Source of the DNA: Mycobacterium paragordonae
GTDB taxonomy: Bacteria; Actinomycetota; Actinomycetes; Mycobacteriales; Mycobacteriaceae
DNA length: 64,000 nucleotides
Assembly (NCBI RefSeq): GCF_003614435.1
Contig: NZ_CP025546.1
Span: forward strand, 1,364,001 to 1,428,000
Reading direction: 5' to 3'
Below are positions 1 through 9,513 of this stretch, in pieces; the stretch's first letter is position 1, and every line of letters starts with the position of its first letter. The notes below the pieces were generated by a model that saw only the letters and a program-made list of their open reading frames with translations, had not been told where the DNA came from and made no database searches. Position numbers and translations under genes: made by a program.

Positions 1-243
1 CTCGGTGTGGCCGACCTGATGGGCGAGCTGCTGGGCCTGGCCCTTGCCGTCGTCGGTGAGGCTGGGACCGGGCACCGCGGTGTCGATGACGCCGTCGGCG
101 TTGGCCTGGGACTGCGCATTGCGGATGAAGGTCAGGGTGATGCTGCGGGCCTGCGGGCTACTGCTGCAGGCCCCCACGATCACCGCCACGGCGGCCACAG
201 CTACGAATTGGGAGGCCCTCCGGATCAATATGCGCTTCGCCAT
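1..243 (-). CDS. lpqD: Lipoprotein, histidine-phosphatase (phosphoglycerate mutase) family, 3' part outside window
   Basis: The 5' end of a minus-strand gene starts at the ATG at 243 and runs off the left edge, so only about 81 residues are visible. The N-terminus is basic (MAKRILIRR), followed by a hydrophobic segment and a lipobox IVGAC, so a lipid-anchored, surface-exposed protein is expected. After the Cys comes TLTFIRNAQSQANADG, which lines up with the catalytic RHG/RHA motif of the histidine phosphatase superfamily, but the catalytic His position is Asn here. The divergent neighbour is the HtdY-like hydratase, the same arrangement as Rv3390 (lpqD)/Rv3389c in M. tuberculosis from memory. 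Family assignment is good. Enzymatic activity is doubtful unless the Asn is a family trait with another role. Confidence 0.8.
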   Translation of the reverse strand, partial: MAKRILIRRASQFVAVAAVAVIVGACSSSPQARSITLTFIRNAQSQANADGVIDTAVPGPSLTDDGKGQAQQLAHQVGHTE

Positions 244-337
244 GGCGATAGCCTGCCCTGCCGACACCGTCGGTGGGAAGAGTTTGCGATGGTTACTTCA
301 CCGAAATTGCGGAATTGAAATCTAAGAGGAGACTCGC

Positions 338-1207
338 ATGGCGATTGACCCGAGTGCCGTCGGCGCGGTGACCAAGCCGCAGTTGTTCGAGTGGACCGAC
401 CGGGACACGCTGTTGTACGCGCTGGGAGTGGGTGCCGGGCTCGAGGATCTGTCCTTCACCACCGAGAACAGCCACGACATTCCGCAACAGGTGCTGCCGA
501 CTTACGCGGTGATCTGCTGCCCGGCTTTCGGGGCGGCCGGTAAAGTCGGAACGTTCAACTGGGCCATGCTTTTACACGGATCACAGACCGTGCGGCTGCA
601 CGCTCCGCTACCGCCGGCCGGCAAGCTGTCCGTGGTCTCGGAGGTGGTCGACATCCAGGACAAGGGCGAAGGCAAGAACGCCATCCTGATGCTGCGCGGC
701 AAGGGCACCGATCCCGACAGCGGGACGCTGATCGCCGAAACGCTGACCACACTGGTGATCCGCGGCGAGGGCGGCTTCGGGGGTGAGAAGGGGGAGCGGC
801 CGGTCGCCCCCGAGTTCCCCGACCGCGAGCCCGACGTCCGCATCGAGCTGCCCACCCGCGAGGACCAGGCACTGATCTACCGGTTGTCCGGCGACCGCAA
901 CCCGTTGCACAGCGACCCCTGGTTCGCCACCAACCTGGCCGGGTTCCCCAAGCCGATCCTGCACGGACTGTGCACCTACGGGGTCACCGGTCGCGCGCTG
1001 GTCGCCGAGTTGGGTCAGGGCGTCGCGGCCAACATCACCTCGATCGCCGCGCGGTTCACCAAGCCGGTGTTTCCCGGCGAGACGCTCTCGACGCTGATCT
1101 GGAAGACCGAACCGGGCAAGGCGGTCTTTCGGACCGAGGCCTCCGGCGCCGAAGGTCAGGGACCGCGGTTGGTGCTCGACGACGGTGAGGTGGAATACGC
1201 GTCATAG
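338..1207 (+). CDS. htdY: MaoC-like (R)-specific enoyl-CoA hydratase / 3-hydroxyacyl dehydratase (double hotdog)
   Basis: This 289-residue protein has the size of the hydratase-2 family member Rv3389c (290 aa from memory). The N-terminal half is a diverged hotdog fold. The C-terminal half carries the hydratase-2 motif, seen as YRLSGDRNPLHSDPWFA followed by FPKPILHGL, with the catalytic Asp and His in the DRNPLHSD segment. It should interconvert (R)-3-hydroxyacyl-CoA and trans-2-enoyl-CoA in the cytosol, in fatty-acid or sterol side-chain metabolism. The ATG at 338 is preceded by GAGGAG at about 326-331, which fixes the start. It is transcribed divergently from the lpqD-like gene, and its stop codon abuts the intergenic repeat at 1208-1333. 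Confidence 0.88.
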   Translation: MAIDPSAVGAVTKPQLFEWTDRDTLLYALGVGAGLEDLSFTTENSHDIPQQVLPTYAVICCPAFGAAGKVGTFNWAMLLHGSQTVRLHAPLPPAGKLSVVSEVVDIQDKGEGKNAILMLRGKGTDPDSGTLIAETLTTLVIRGEGGFGGEKGERPVAPEFPDREPDVRIELPTREDQALIYRLSGDRNPLHSDPWFATNLAGFPKPILHGLCTYGVTGRALVAELGQGVAANITSIAARFTKPVFPGETLSTLIWKTEPGKAVFRTEASGAEGQGPRLVLDDGEVEYAS

Positions 1208-1333
1208 CGGCGATCGCAAGCGCGGCGGAGCCGGGCGCAAGCGCGGCGATGCCGGGCGCTGCGGGTCGCCGCCGTCGGGCATAGCGGCGATCGCGGGCGC
1301 GGCGGAGCCGGGCGCTGCGGGTCGCCGCCGTCG
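1208..1333. repeat. GC-rich intergenic repeat between convergent stop codons (copy locus 1)
   Basis: Two related units lie at about 1208-1277 and 1285-1333. Each begins CGGCGATCGC and ends GCGGGTCGCCGCCGTCG. GCGGCGA at the left of a unit can pair with TCGCCGC at its right, so a transcript from either side can fold. The + gene stops (TAG) at 1205-1207 and the - gene stops (TAG, complement of CTA) at 1337-1339, so the element fills the space between convergent genes. The same words recur at 45820-45946. A dispersed, REP-like or terminator-like element is the likely identity. Confidence 0.7.
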
Positions 1334-1336
1334 AAC

Positions 1337-2716
1337 CTAGGTTTCGGCTGTTGGGTACGTGCGGTAATAGTGCACGTAGGCGACCGCCGGCACGACGACG
1401 AACGTCAGCACGATCAGCACGATCGAGTAGTAGTTGGCGCCGCCCTGCGGTCGCAGGATCAGTGTCCGGTAGTCGAAGGACACCGCCAGGGCCACCGAGA
1501 TCGCCACCGCCGCTACCGGTAAAACCTTGTCGGTGAACGGGTTTCGCCTGACCGCTGCATGCGGGCCGGTGCGGTCGCGGGCGAGTGCGATCAGGGCGAT
1601 CGGGACGATGATGAACTGGATGAAGCGCGCGATGACGGCCAGGCCGGTCAGGGTCTCGTTGTCGAAGCGCAGTGCCAGCGGGAAGGCGAGCGCCAGCGAC
1701 GCGGTGATGGCGAAGGCCAGCATCGGGACGCCGAACCGGTTCTTGCGGGACAGCCGGGCCGGAAGGGTGTGGGTGTCCGACAGCGCGGTCCACAGCCGGG
1801 GCGCGCCGAAGGACGCGGCCACGTTGATGCCGAACATCGACACCAGGGCGCCCAGGATGACGACGCTGCGGAAGGTGTCGTTTCCGATCGCCGCGGCCAA
1901 TTTGACCGTGGCGGTCGACTGCACAATCTGGTTGGACCCCAACAGCATTGCCACCGTCACCGCCAGCACGTAGACGGTGCCGACCGCCAGGATCGCCAGC
2001 GGGATCGCGCGGGGCAGGTTGCGGTCCGGTTCGTCCATCTCCTCGGCGGCGTTGGCGATCGACTCGAAGCCGGTGAAGGCGTAAAGCGCGGCCACGGTGG
2101 CCAGGACCACGCCCGTCAGCGTGCTCTGTCCCAGGGGGATGAAGCCGAACAACGCGTACGGCGCCGGTTGATACACACCGGGGTCGTCCGCCGTGGCGTA
2201 GTTGTTGACGTGCTGTGTGACGATGACCCAGAGTCCGCCGCCGACGAAGACGCTGAGCGCGAACACTTTTCCGACGGTGGAGATGCCGTTGGCCCACTTG
2301 ATCACCCGGTTGCCGAACAGGTTGATGATCAGCAGCACCCCGATGAAGAGCAGGAAAGTCAACGTCTTGACGCTGAAGAGATTTGTATCGCGGTCCCAAT
2401 GTTGTTGCGGGAAAACGACTCTGAGCAAGGTGGAAACGAACAACGAGGCCAGCACGCCCCACGCGATGGAGGCCACGATCGCGTGCGTGACGCCGACGTA
2501 GATGCCGATGCGCTGGCCGAACGCCGCCGTGGTGTAGGCGTACGAAGCGCCGTTGGTCCGGACGTAGCGGGCGGCGGTGGCGAAGACGACAGCCATGATG
2601 CCGGCGAACAGGCCGGCCAGGACGTAGGCCAGCGGTGCCAGCGGGCCTGCCAGCTTGATGACCGCGCCGGGGGTCAGGAAGATGCCCGCTCCGATCACCG
2701 CGTTGATCCCGAGCAT
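1337..2716 (-). CDS. APC-family amino acid permease
   Basis: The 459-residue hydrophobic protein has about 12 predicted membrane segments and starts in the family signature MLGINAVIGAGIFLTPGA, the TM1 substrate-binding turn of APC permeases. A later block YAFTGFESIANAAEEMDEPD fits the TM6-7 region of the same family, so amino acid or polyamine uptake across the inner membrane is expected. The ATG at 2716 is the only standard start in frame, but it lies inside TM1. In the same frame upstream the codons read INKLGFWSIV back to 2746, which looks like genuine coding sequence. A good ribosome-binding site (AGGAG, about 2757-2761) sits 4-5 nt before a GTG at 2753 that is out of frame. A one-base difference near 2746-2750 would join them. 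Substrate cannot be told. Confidence 0.82.
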   Translation of the reverse strand: MLGINAVIGAGIFLTPGAVIKLAGPLAPLAYVLAGLFAGIMAVVFATAARYVRTNGASYAYTTAAFGQRIGIYVGVTHAIVASIAWGVLASLFVSTLLRVVFPQQHWDRDTNLFSVKTLTFLLFIGVLLIINLFGNRVIKWANGISTVGKVFALSVFVGGGLWVIVTQHVNNYATADDPGVYQPAPYALFGFIPLGQSTLTGVVLATVAALYAFTGFESIANAAEEMDEPDRNLPRAIPLAILAVGTVYVLAVTVAMLLGSNQIVQSTATVKLAAAIGNDTFRSVVILGALVSMFGINVAASFGAPRLWTALSDTHTLPARLSRKNRFGVPMLAFAITASLALAFPLALRFDNETLTGLAVIARFIQFIIVPIALIALARDRTGPHAAVRRNPFTDKVLPVAAVAISVALAVSFDYRTLILRPQGGANYYSIVLIVLTFVVVPAVAYVHYYRTYPTAET

Positions 2717-2823
2717 GACGATGCTCCAGAAACCGAGCTTGTTGATCGGACACGCTCCTGTCGGGATTTAACTCCGGAATGTCGAGCGTGCCACAGGGTT
2801 CCCGACCGGCAATTGAGGGGGCG

Positions 2824-5800
2824 TTAGGCGTTCTGGCCGGAACTGCCGTCGTTGATGTCGTTAGTGCCGCTCCCGCCACCGCCGCCGTTGCCGACGTTCA
2901 CGTCGCCGCCGGTGCCTCCGTTGTTGCCGAGGCTGTTGGCGCCGGAACCGCCCGCCTGGCCGACGGCGCCGCCACCGGCGTTGCTGCCGTCAACGGGGAC
3001 GTTGGCGTAGCCACCGCCGCCGCCACCACCGCCGGTGCCGTTATTGCCTGCCGCAAAGTTGCCGCCGGAACCACTGCTGCTGGGGAAAGTGCCGATGGCG
3101 GTGCCGCCCTGCCCGCCGTCACCGGCGGTGCCGGTGGCGGAGCCGGCCGCGCCGCCGCCACCGCCGCCGCCGCCGGCGGCCTGGCCCGTGGCACCACCCG
3201 TGGCGAAGGCGCCGCCGCCACCACCGCCGCCGGCGCCGCCCGATCCGCCGGTGCCGTTGGACGGGCCGACGCCGCTGCCGCCGCCGCCACCCAAGCCGCC
3301 TAGACCGATGGCAGAGATTGTGTCGGCATCTTGGGCGATGCCGCCGTCGCCACCGGCGCCGCCGCCGCCACCGCTGCCGCCGTTGCCGCCGGTGCCGCCG
3401 GTGCCGACATTGCCGCCCTTGCCACCGGCGCCGCCGCCACCGCCGCCGCCGCCGTAGAGGTTGTCGATAATGGCCGTGGTTTTGCCGCCAGTGCCGCCGT
3501 GGCCGCCGCCGCCGCCCTGTCCGCCGCTGCCATTGGCGGCAGCCGCACCGCCGGCGTTGCCGCCGTCGCCGCCGGCGCCGCCTCGGCCACCGTTGCCGCC
3601 TTGACCGCCGACGTGCTGCGGGGCGCTGGCGAGGGGGTTCGCTTTCCCGCCGTCGCCACCACTGCCAGCCAGCCCGCCGTTGCCGCCTTGTCCGCCGCCG
3701 CCGCCGTCGGTGCCGTCGCCGCCCCGGCCGCCGCTGCCGGCGTTACCGCCGTTACCGCCTTTCCCGCCGTCGTTCGCGCCGTCGGCGCCTTGGCCGCCTT
3801 TTCCACCGTCGCCGCCCTGGCCGCCCTGGCCGCCTTGGCCACCGCCGACGCCGCCGATGCCGGACCCGCCTGCGCCGCCCTGGCCTCCGTTACCGGCGTT
3901 GGTGCCGTTGTCGGCGTTGCCGCCGTCGCCGGTGCCGTCGGCGCCTTGTAAGCCGTTGCCGCCGGTGCCGCCGTTGCCGCCGTTGCCGCCGGTACCCGCG
4001 GTACCCGCGACCCCGCCGCTGCCGCCAGTGCCGGCCGCGCCAGCGGCGCCGGCGTCGCCGCCCTTGCCGCCGACACCACCGGCGGTGGCGTCGTTGGAGC
4101 CATGGTCGGTCCAGCCGTCGCCGCCGCGGGCGCCGGCTGCGCCGGTGCCACCGTTGCCACCGCTGCCGTTGGTGCCGCCGTTGCCCGCGCCGCCCTGGCC
4201 GCCCTTGCCGCCGGCCCCGCCGGCCCCACCGGTCTGGCCCGGCGCTGCGCCGCTGGTGGCGTTGGCGCCCTGGGACCCGGCCGCGCCGTTGCCGCCGTTC
4301 CCGCCCTTCCCGGCGGTGCCGCCGAGTCCGGCGTCGCCGCCCTGGCCACCGTTGCCGCCCGCGCCGCCGGCGATACCAAGGTTGCCGCCGTTGGCGACCC
4401 CGCCGTTGCCCCCGTTGCCGCCGCTGCCGGCAGTGCCGCCGCCGGCGGAGCTGCCGCCCTGGCTGAACAGCGCGCCGCCAGCCGCGCCGGCCCCGCCGTT
4501 ACCCGCGGCGCCGCCGTGGCCGCCGTTGCCGCCGGCGCTGGGGTTGAAGCCATTGCCGTTTGCGCCGTTGCCCGCGTTGCCGGCGTTGCCACCGACGCCG
4601 GCGGCCCCGCCGCTGCCGCCGTTGCCGGTCAGTTGGCCGCCGTGGCCCCCGGCCCCGCCGGTGCCACCGGTGCCGCCGCTGCCGCCGTCGCCGGCGCTTC
4701 CGGCGTTGCCGCCGGTCCCGCCGCTGACGTTGCCGCCGGCCTGCCCGTTGCCGCCGTTGCCGGCATTGCCACCGGCGCCGGCGCTTCCGCCGTTGCCGCC
4801 GTTGCCGCCCAGGAATCCGGCATTCCCGCCGGTGCCGCCGTTGCCGCCGTTGCCGCCGTTTCCGCCCTGGATTCCCCTGACGTTGCTGACCGTCTGAGCG
4901 GATTGGCCAAGGCCGCCATGTCCGCCGACGCCCCCGTCGCCCCACAGCGCGGCGCTGCCGCCGGCGCCGCCGTTGCCGCCGCTGCCCGGGGTGCTGTTGT
5001 TGGCGTTGGAGCCGGTGCCGATGACGCCGCCGTCCCCGCCGGCCCCGCCGGCTCCGCCGTTGCCGATCCCGCGTGCGGCGCCGCCGCCGCCGCCGTCCCC
5101 GCCGGCCCCGCCCACGACGCCGTTGTTGAAGATGCCGCCGGTGGTGTTGGCCCCGCCGGCCCCGCCGGCGCCGCCGCTACCGCCGTTGCCGTACAGCAGT
5201 CCGCCTGCGGCGCCTGCACTGCCGTCGCCGCCGGCGCCGCCAGGACTCTTGCTGCCATGGACCGTTCCACCGGCTCCGCCTGTCGCGCCCGCCCCGCCAT
5301 TGCCGATCAGGTTCGCATTTCCGCTGGCTCCGGCGTTCCCGCCGGCGCCGGCGCTACCAGCGCCCGTGTTGTTGCCGCCCACGCCGCCGGCTCCGGCGGC
5401 CCCGCCGTCGCCCCACAGCAACGCCCCGGCCGCGCCGGCCCCTCCATTTCCTCCGTCGCCGCCCGTGCCGGTGCCATTGATGTCTCCGCCGGCCCCGCCG
5501 CCCCCGCCGGCGCCGCCGGCGCCGTGGAGCCACCCAGCCGCCCCGCCGTTTCCGCCGGTTCCACCGGCGCCCGCGGTCCCGTTGCTGCTATTGAAACCGC
5601 CCGCGCCGCCGACCCCGCCGTGGCCGCCGTCGCCCTGAAACAGCCCCGCAGCCCCACCAGTACCGCCGGCGCCGCCCTGGCTGCTGGCGGGGCCGGTGTC
5701 GCTGTCCTCGCCGCCGATGCCGCCGCTGCCGCCGATGCCTCCATTTCCGTTGAACCAGGCGTGGCCGCCGGCACCGCCCCCGCCGCCCATCGAGGACGTG

Positions 5801-6768
5801 ACAGTGTTCTTGCCCGACCCGCCGTTGCCGCCGGCGCCGCCGGACCCGGCGTCGCCGTACAGGTAGCTGTTCCCGCCGGCCCCACCAGCGCCGCCGCTGC
5901 CGCCGGGCGAATCGCCCGGGGCGCCGTCGTTGCCACCGTTCCCCCCGGCGCCGCCGCCCGCGCCATTTCCGTAAAGGAACCCGCCGCTCCCGCCGGCGCC
6001 ACCGGCGCCGCCGTTGCCGCCAGGGGTCAAGGCGATATCGCTTTTCACGCCATCGGCGCCCGCCCCGCCGGCCCCGCCGGCGCCCCAAAGCCAGGCGTTG
6101 CCGCCCGTCCCGCCGTTGCCGCCGCCGGCCCCGCCGGTCCCGGTGGCCGCGGCGCCATTGCCGCCCGCGCCGCCGTTGCCATACAGCCACCCGCCGGCTC
6201 CGCCGGCGCCGCCGTTCCCGCCCGCACCTCCGGCGACCACGCCGGTGCCGCCGCTGCCACCGGCGCCGCCGTTGCCGACGAAGCCGGCAGCCCCGCCGCT
6301 GCCACCGGAGAGACCGGAATTGGCAGCTTGGGAAAAGCCGCGGCCCCCGTTGCCGAATAACAGGCCACCCGCCCCGCCATTGGGGCTGGCCGCCGTCCCG
6401 TCGGCGCCGTCGCCGATCAGGGGCCTACCCAGCAGCGCTTGGGTGGGTGCGTTGATGGCGTCCAGCAGAGGTTGCAACGGCCCGGCGTTGATGGACTCGG
6501 CCAGTGCGTACGACGTGCCGCCGGCGGTCAGGGTCTGGATGAACTGCTCTTGAAACGCCGTCGCTTGGGCGCTGACGGCGTGGAAGGTCTGGGCGTGCTG
6601 GCCGAACAGCGCCGTGATCGCCTGCGAGATTTCGTCGGCGGCGGCAGCCTGCAGTTGTGTTGTCGGCACCAACGCTGCCGCGGTGGCCGCGTTGATCGCC
6701 GAGCGGATACCGGTGAGGTCTGAGGCCGCTGCGGTCATCAACTCCGGATGTGCGAACACGAACGACAT
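2824..6768 (-). CDS. PE_PGRS family protein (PE_PGRS52 position)
   Basis: The 1,314-residue protein starts [18 protein letters not shown], a typical PE domain of about 95 residues. The usual linker [19 protein letters not shown] follows at about 107-125, then about 1,180 residues of GGAGG/GGNGG repeats. PE domains are targeted to ESX-type secretion and the PGRS part is surface exposed in family members studied. The M. tuberculosis gene in the equivalent place (Rv3388, from memory) is about half as long, so the repeat region is expanded. The C-terminus ends in a poly-Gly stretch and SSGQNA. The ATG at 6768 is preceded by GGGAGG on the minus strand. Long ORFs on the opposite strand here (Ala/Pro-rich) are composition shadows. 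Confidence 0.93.
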   Translation of the reverse strand: MSFVFAHPELMTAAASDLTGIRSAINAATAAALVPTTQLQAAAADEISQAITALFGQHAQTFHAVSAQATAFQEQFIQTLTAGGTSYALAESINAGPLQPLLDAINAPTQALLGRPLIGDGADGTAASPNGGAGGLLFGNGGRGFSQAANSGLSGGSGGAAGFVGNGGAGGSGGTGVVAGGAGGNGGAGGAGGWLYGNGGAGGNGAAATGTGGAGGGNGGTGGNAWLWGAGGAGGAGADGVKSDIALTPGGNGGAGGAGGSGGFLYGNGAGGGAGGNGGNDGAPGDSPGGSGGAGGAGGNSYLYGDAGSGGAGGNGGSGKNTVTSSMGGGGGAGGHAWFNGNGGIGGSGGIGGEDSDTGPASSQGGAGGTGGAAGLFQGDGGHGGVGGAGGFNSSNGTAGAGGTGGNGGAAGWLHGAGGAGGGGGAGGDINGTGTGGDGGNGGAGAAGALLWGDGGAAGAGGVGGNNTGAGSAGAGGNAGASGNANLIGNGGAGATGGAGGTVHGSKSPGGAGGDGSAGAAGGLLYGNGGSGGAGGAGGANTTGGIFNNGVVGGAGGDGGGGGAARGIGNGGAGGAGGDGGVIGTGSNANNSTPGSGGNGGAGGSAALWGDGGVGGHGGLGQSAQTVSNVRGIQGGNGGNGGNGGTGGNAGFLGGNGGNGGSAGAGGNAGNGGNGQAGGNVSGGTGGNAGSAGDGGSGGTGGTGGAGGHGGQLTGNGGSGGAAGVGGNAGNAGNGANGNGFNPSAGGNGGHGGAAGNGGAGAAGGALFSQGGSSAGGGTAGSGGNGGNGGVANGGNLGIAGGAGGNGGQGGDAGLGGTAGKGGNGGNGAAGSQGANATSGAAPGQTGGAGGAGGKGGQGGAGNGGTNGSGGNGGTGAAGARGGDGWTDHGSNDATAGGVGGKGGDAGAAGAAGTGGSGGVAGTAGTGGNGGNGGTGGNGLQGADGTGDGGNADNGTNAGNGGQGGAGGSGIGGVGGGQGGQGGQGGDGGKGGQGADGANDGGKGGNGGNAGSGGRGGDGTDGGGGGQGGNGGLAGSGGDGGKANPLASAPQHVGGQGGNGGRGGAGGDGGNAGGAAAANGSGGQGGGGGHGGTGGKTTAIIDNLYGGGGGGGGAGGKGGNVGTGGTGGNGGSGGGGGAGGDGGIAQDADTISAIGLGGLGGGGGSGVGPSNGTGGSGGAGGGGGGGAFATGGATGQAAGGGGGGGGAAGSATGTAGDGGQGGTAIGTFPSSSGSGGNFAAGNNGTGGGGGGGGYANVPVDGSNAGGGAVGQAGGSGANSLGNNGGTGGDVNVGNGGGGGSGTNDINDGSSGQNA

Positions 6769-6874
6769 GGCAGTCCTCCCGATAGACTGCCGCGCAGCCT
6801 AGCGCCATTGGGCACAGCGCAGGGCATTTTGCCGAGGTTGCTCGCCGATTGTCCGGATTGTGAAGGAGCGACGG

Positions 6875-8008
6875 TTAATTCACGCCAGCGTCAGATAGTT
6901 GTCTGGCGAGTTGACGGGTGAATTCGGCGGCTTGGGCGGGACTGTCCAGCGCATACAGCGCCGCAGTGGCTCGGTCGCCATCGTCGTTGTGCCGCACCAG
7001 AATTGGGATACCGTCGGCCCGCACCGCGTCGAATGCGTCCTCGTCGGTGATGTCATCGCCCAGATACACCGGTAGCCGGGGGCCCGCCTGCGCACCAAGA
7101 TGCTCCATCACCCAGCGCAACGTCTTGCCCTTGTCCCAGTCGAGATTTGGGCGCAGTTCGATGACTTCGCGACCGGTGGTCACTCGTAACGCATCGCGCT
7201 GCCCGGCGTTGCGCACTGCTGCCGCCACCTCACCGACCCGGTCGCGCGCGGCATTGCGGTAGTGCACCGCCACGCCAAAGCGCTTGTGCTCCACGACAAC
7301 ACCGGGAATCGACCCGAGTTGCTCACGAAGTTGCGCGGCCGCCTGCTCCAGCACTGGTATGGCCGTTGCGGCTTCTTCGTTCTGGTGGTGGGTGCCGTCG
7401 GGTGCGGTGAGCTCGAATCCGTGGCTGCCGGCGTACCAGATGCCGGGCAGGCCTACGCGCTTGGACACGTCGGCCAGGTCACGGCCGCTGAGGATGGCAA
7501 CCGGACATTGCGCGGCCAGTTCCTGCAGGGCCGCCGCGGCACCTGCGACGGGCCGGGCCGCGTCGGGATTGTTCACGATGTCCGACAACGTGCCGTCGAA
7601 GTCGAAGAACACCGCAGGGGCGGCGCCGGCCAGATCGACGGCGTGCACCGCGTCGGGGAGTTCGGACATGCGCTTGTCGCCGGTGCGCACGTCGATCTCA
7701 TCCACATCGGCGACCACCGCGTCGGCGCCGTGGACGGGATTGGGGCCCACCGCGATCACCAGCGCGAAACCGGCGTCGCGGGCCGCGGTGGCACCGGGTT
7801 CGTTCGACGCCACGACGGCGCACCGACCCGGCCGGGTGGACAACCGCTGGGCCGCCTCGATCAGGCCGTCAGGCGCGGCGACGGCGGTGCCGACGTGCAC
7901 GGCGCGCAGGCGGTCGAGTAGCGGTGGCGCGGGCGGCAGCGCCGCGTCGAACAACACCGCATCGTGGTGGCGTGGGTCGATGGTCACCGGCATGCCCCAC
8001 CTTCTCAC
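6875..8008 (-). CDS. otsB: Trehalose-6-phosphate phosphatase
   Basis: This 377-residue HAD-superfamily enzyme dephosphorylates trehalose-6-phosphate in the OtsA-OtsB pathway. Trehalose is needed for mycobacterial cell-wall mycolates. Motif I DFDGTLSDI lies near residues 136-144, motif II LSGRDLADV follows, and the metal-binding motif GDDITDEDAF lies near the C-terminus. The N-terminal ~120 residues are a degenerate HAD-like domain, as in mycobacterial OtsB2 (391 aa from memory). The start is either the GTG at 8008 (MRRWGMPVTIDPRHH, matching the family N-terminus) or the ATG at 7993, which has the better ribosome-binding site (AGAAGGTGGGG). It lies 21 nt downstream of the acyltransferase gene on the same strand, a likely operon. 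Confidence 0.93.
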   Translation of the reverse strand: MRRWGMPVTIDPRHHDAVLFDAALPPAPPLLDRLRAVHVGTAVAAPDGLIEAAQRLSTRPGRCAVVASNEPGATAARDAGFALVIAVGPNPVHGADAVVADVDEIDVRTGDKRMSELPDAVHAVDLAGAAPAVFFDFDGTLSDIVNNPDAARPVAGAAAALQELAAQCPVAILSGRDLADVSKRVGLPGIWYAGSHGFELTAPDGTHHQNEEAATAIPVLEQAAAQLREQLGSIPGVVVEHKRFGVAVHYRNAARDRVGEVAAAVRNAGQRDALRVTTGREVIELRPNLDWDKGKTLRWVMEHLGAQAGPRLPVYLGDDITDEDAFDAVRADGIPILVRHNDDGDRATAALYALDSPAQAAEFTRQLARQLSDAGVN

Positions 8009-8029
8009 GGTGGTCGATGCGGGTGTCGG

Positions 8030-9280
8030 TCAGTGGCGCACTCGCGCAGACGGCTGCGACGGCCGCCAGCGTGCCGCGCTGTTGGGCAGGGAGCGGCGCC
8101 TGCGCCGGCGGTCGAACGGCACGACGGAGTCCCGGCTGAGCGCCCTCAGGCGCGCCATGCCCGATTCGATGCCGGCGGCAACGACGTTCGGGTCGGCGTC
8201 GTAGTCGGTGGTGATGCCGAAGACCAGTTCACCGCCGTAGCTGAGCACCGCGACTCCGGTGCCGTGCCGCGGCGCAGTCGGCGGGATCGGGAGGAGCCGC
8301 TCGAGCCGCCGGCCCATCAGTCGCAATTGGTAGCGCGGTCCCGGCGGCGCGGTGGCCAGCGTCATCACACTCTGCCGCGAGGTTCGGGTCAGTGCCTGAA
8401 TCATTCTGCCGCACAGAGCTATTGGCGAGTTGCCAGAGGATCGCGGGCCGCCCTGGTCGCGCACCGCATACAGCTGTGCAAGCGGGTCCCGGTGCTCGAC
8501 GGGGAGCTCAGTCAACGGCGTGCCAAGCGTGCGAATCGAACCGGCCCGCGGCTGTTCGCCGCGTTCGATGAGGACGGTGCGGAATCCCTCGGTGATCGCC
8601 GCCACAGCGACATCGTCGGCGGCCGCGCCGAACTTGCGGGCGATGTCGTCGATCGCGGCGCGGGCGACGACGACCGTCTGGTAGCGGAGCACGGTGGGCG
8701 GCGGGCCGGCGGCCGGCCAGGGTCGCAGCATGCCGGCCGCGGTGGAAAGGCCGTTGACGGCGCGGGCCGCGGCCTGCCTCGTGGCGTCGGCCCACCCGGG
8801 TGAGTGTGCGGGTGAAATAGCCACTGGGGCAGTCGAATCCGCGTAGGCATCGCGGTCGTGGTCGCAGAGCCGGGCGAGCAGGTGGGCCGGGCGGAGGTGT
8901 TGAGCCGAGCCCGGGCCGACCTTTATCAGGATCGCCCATCGGTCGTCCTGCAGGCCTTCGATGATCCAGCATTCCCAGAGCGGGAATTCGGGTTCCAGCG
9001 GCCGCTCCAGGGCGTGGGCGATGGCGCGGAACAGCTCGCTGTCGTCACCGGGGGCGGGCAGCGCCACCCGCTGTACGCACGCGGCGGCGTCAGTTCCCGG
9101 CGTAAACCGTTCGGTCAGTAGATCTTTGATCTCGCCGGGTCCGGGGGCGGGACCCGCGATGACGGCCACCGCTCCCGTCGCCATGTTTCCCGCCGCCGTG
9201 TTTCCCGTCGAAATGTCGAGGTGTCGGTTCGGATCCGGAGCGCGGAAGTGTCCCGTCCCCGGTGTCATCGGTTGTGCCAT
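8030..9280 (-). CDS. WS/DGAT-like acyltransferase lacking the HHxxxDG motif (Rv3371-like)
   Basis: About 416 residues from the ATG at 9280, preceded on the minus strand by GGCGGGGGC. The fold signature PLWECWIIEGLQDDRWAILI is that of the wax ester synthase/diacylglycerol acyltransferase family. However, the catalytic HHxxxDG block that should follow is replaced by KVGPGSAQHL. C-terminal family features are partly kept (VLSYGGELVFGITTDYDADP). The gene lies directly upstream of otsB, the same pairing as Rv3371-Rv3372 in M. tuberculosis. Family members make triacylglycerol at the membrane. This one may be non-catalytic or use other residues. The longer ORF starting at 9337 adds a basic stretch without homology value, so the inner ATG is preferred. 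Confidence 0.78.
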   Translation of the reverse strand: MAQPMTPGTGHFRAPDPNRHLDISTGNTAAGNMATGAVAVIAGPAPGPGEIKDLLTERFTPGTDAAACVQRVALPAPGDDSELFRAIAHALERPLEPEFPLWECWIIEGLQDDRWAILIKVGPGSAQHLRPAHLLARLCDHDRDAYADSTAPVAISPAHSPGWADATRQAAARAVNGLSTAAGMLRPWPAAGPPPTVLRYQTVVVARAAIDDIARKFGAAADDVAVAAITEGFRTVLIERGEQPRAGSIRTLGTPLTELPVEHRDPLAQLYAVRDQGGPRSSGNSPIALCGRMIQALTRTSRQSVMTLATAPPGPRYQLRLMGRRLERLLPIPPTAPRHGTGVAVLSYGGELVFGITTDYDADPNVVAAGIESGMARLRALSRDSVVPFDRRRRRRSLPNSAARWRPSQPSARVRH

Positions 9281-9484
9281 GCCCAGCCCCCGCCGTCGTT
9301 TTTTCAATCTGTACCAGTATCGGGGTGGTGGGTGCACGGGGGGAGGTCCGCCAGGTTAAGAACATGTTTTTCCGATAAAGGTGGGTTTAACAGCGGCGAT
9401 GCGATGTCGTCCGACGCTGTTCGCAAATCGTTTCAGTGCCGTTGCAAAGTTGTTCGTAAGCTCGCCTCCTTGCAACATGGCGAA

Positions 9485-9500
9485 TCGAACACTTGTTCGA
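9485..9500 (+). promoter_or_regulatory. LexA-binding SOS box upstream of dnaE2
   Basis: TCGAAC-ACTT-GTTCGA is a perfect inverted repeat and matches the mycobacterial/Bacillus-type SOS box (TCGAAC N4 GTTCGA). It lies 13 nt before the dnaE2 ATG at 9514. A -10-like TAAGCT sits immediately after it at 9501-9506, so LexA bound here would cover the promoter. DnaE2 is a known SOS gene in mycobacteria. Confidence 0.93.
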
Positions 9501-9513
9501 TAAGCTGTTTCGC

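Noticed and set aside
1056..2879. 607-codon Arg/Pro-rich frame overlapping the APC permease
   Set aside because: It is the shifted frame of the permease gene in GC-rich DNA. Its composition is Arg/Pro/Gly-rich with no family pattern. Only its first codons (from GTG 2753) matter, for the permease start question.
3035..6553. Long Ala- or Pro-rich frames antisense to the first PE_PGRS gene
   Set aside because: They mirror GGC/GCC repeats of PGRS DNA. Such shadows are expected and have no ribosome-binding sites or domains.
9493..9513. Upstream TTG start for DnaE2
   Set aside because: It lies inside the SOS box and downstream of no ribosome-binding site. The ATG at 9514 fits the promoter geometry better.
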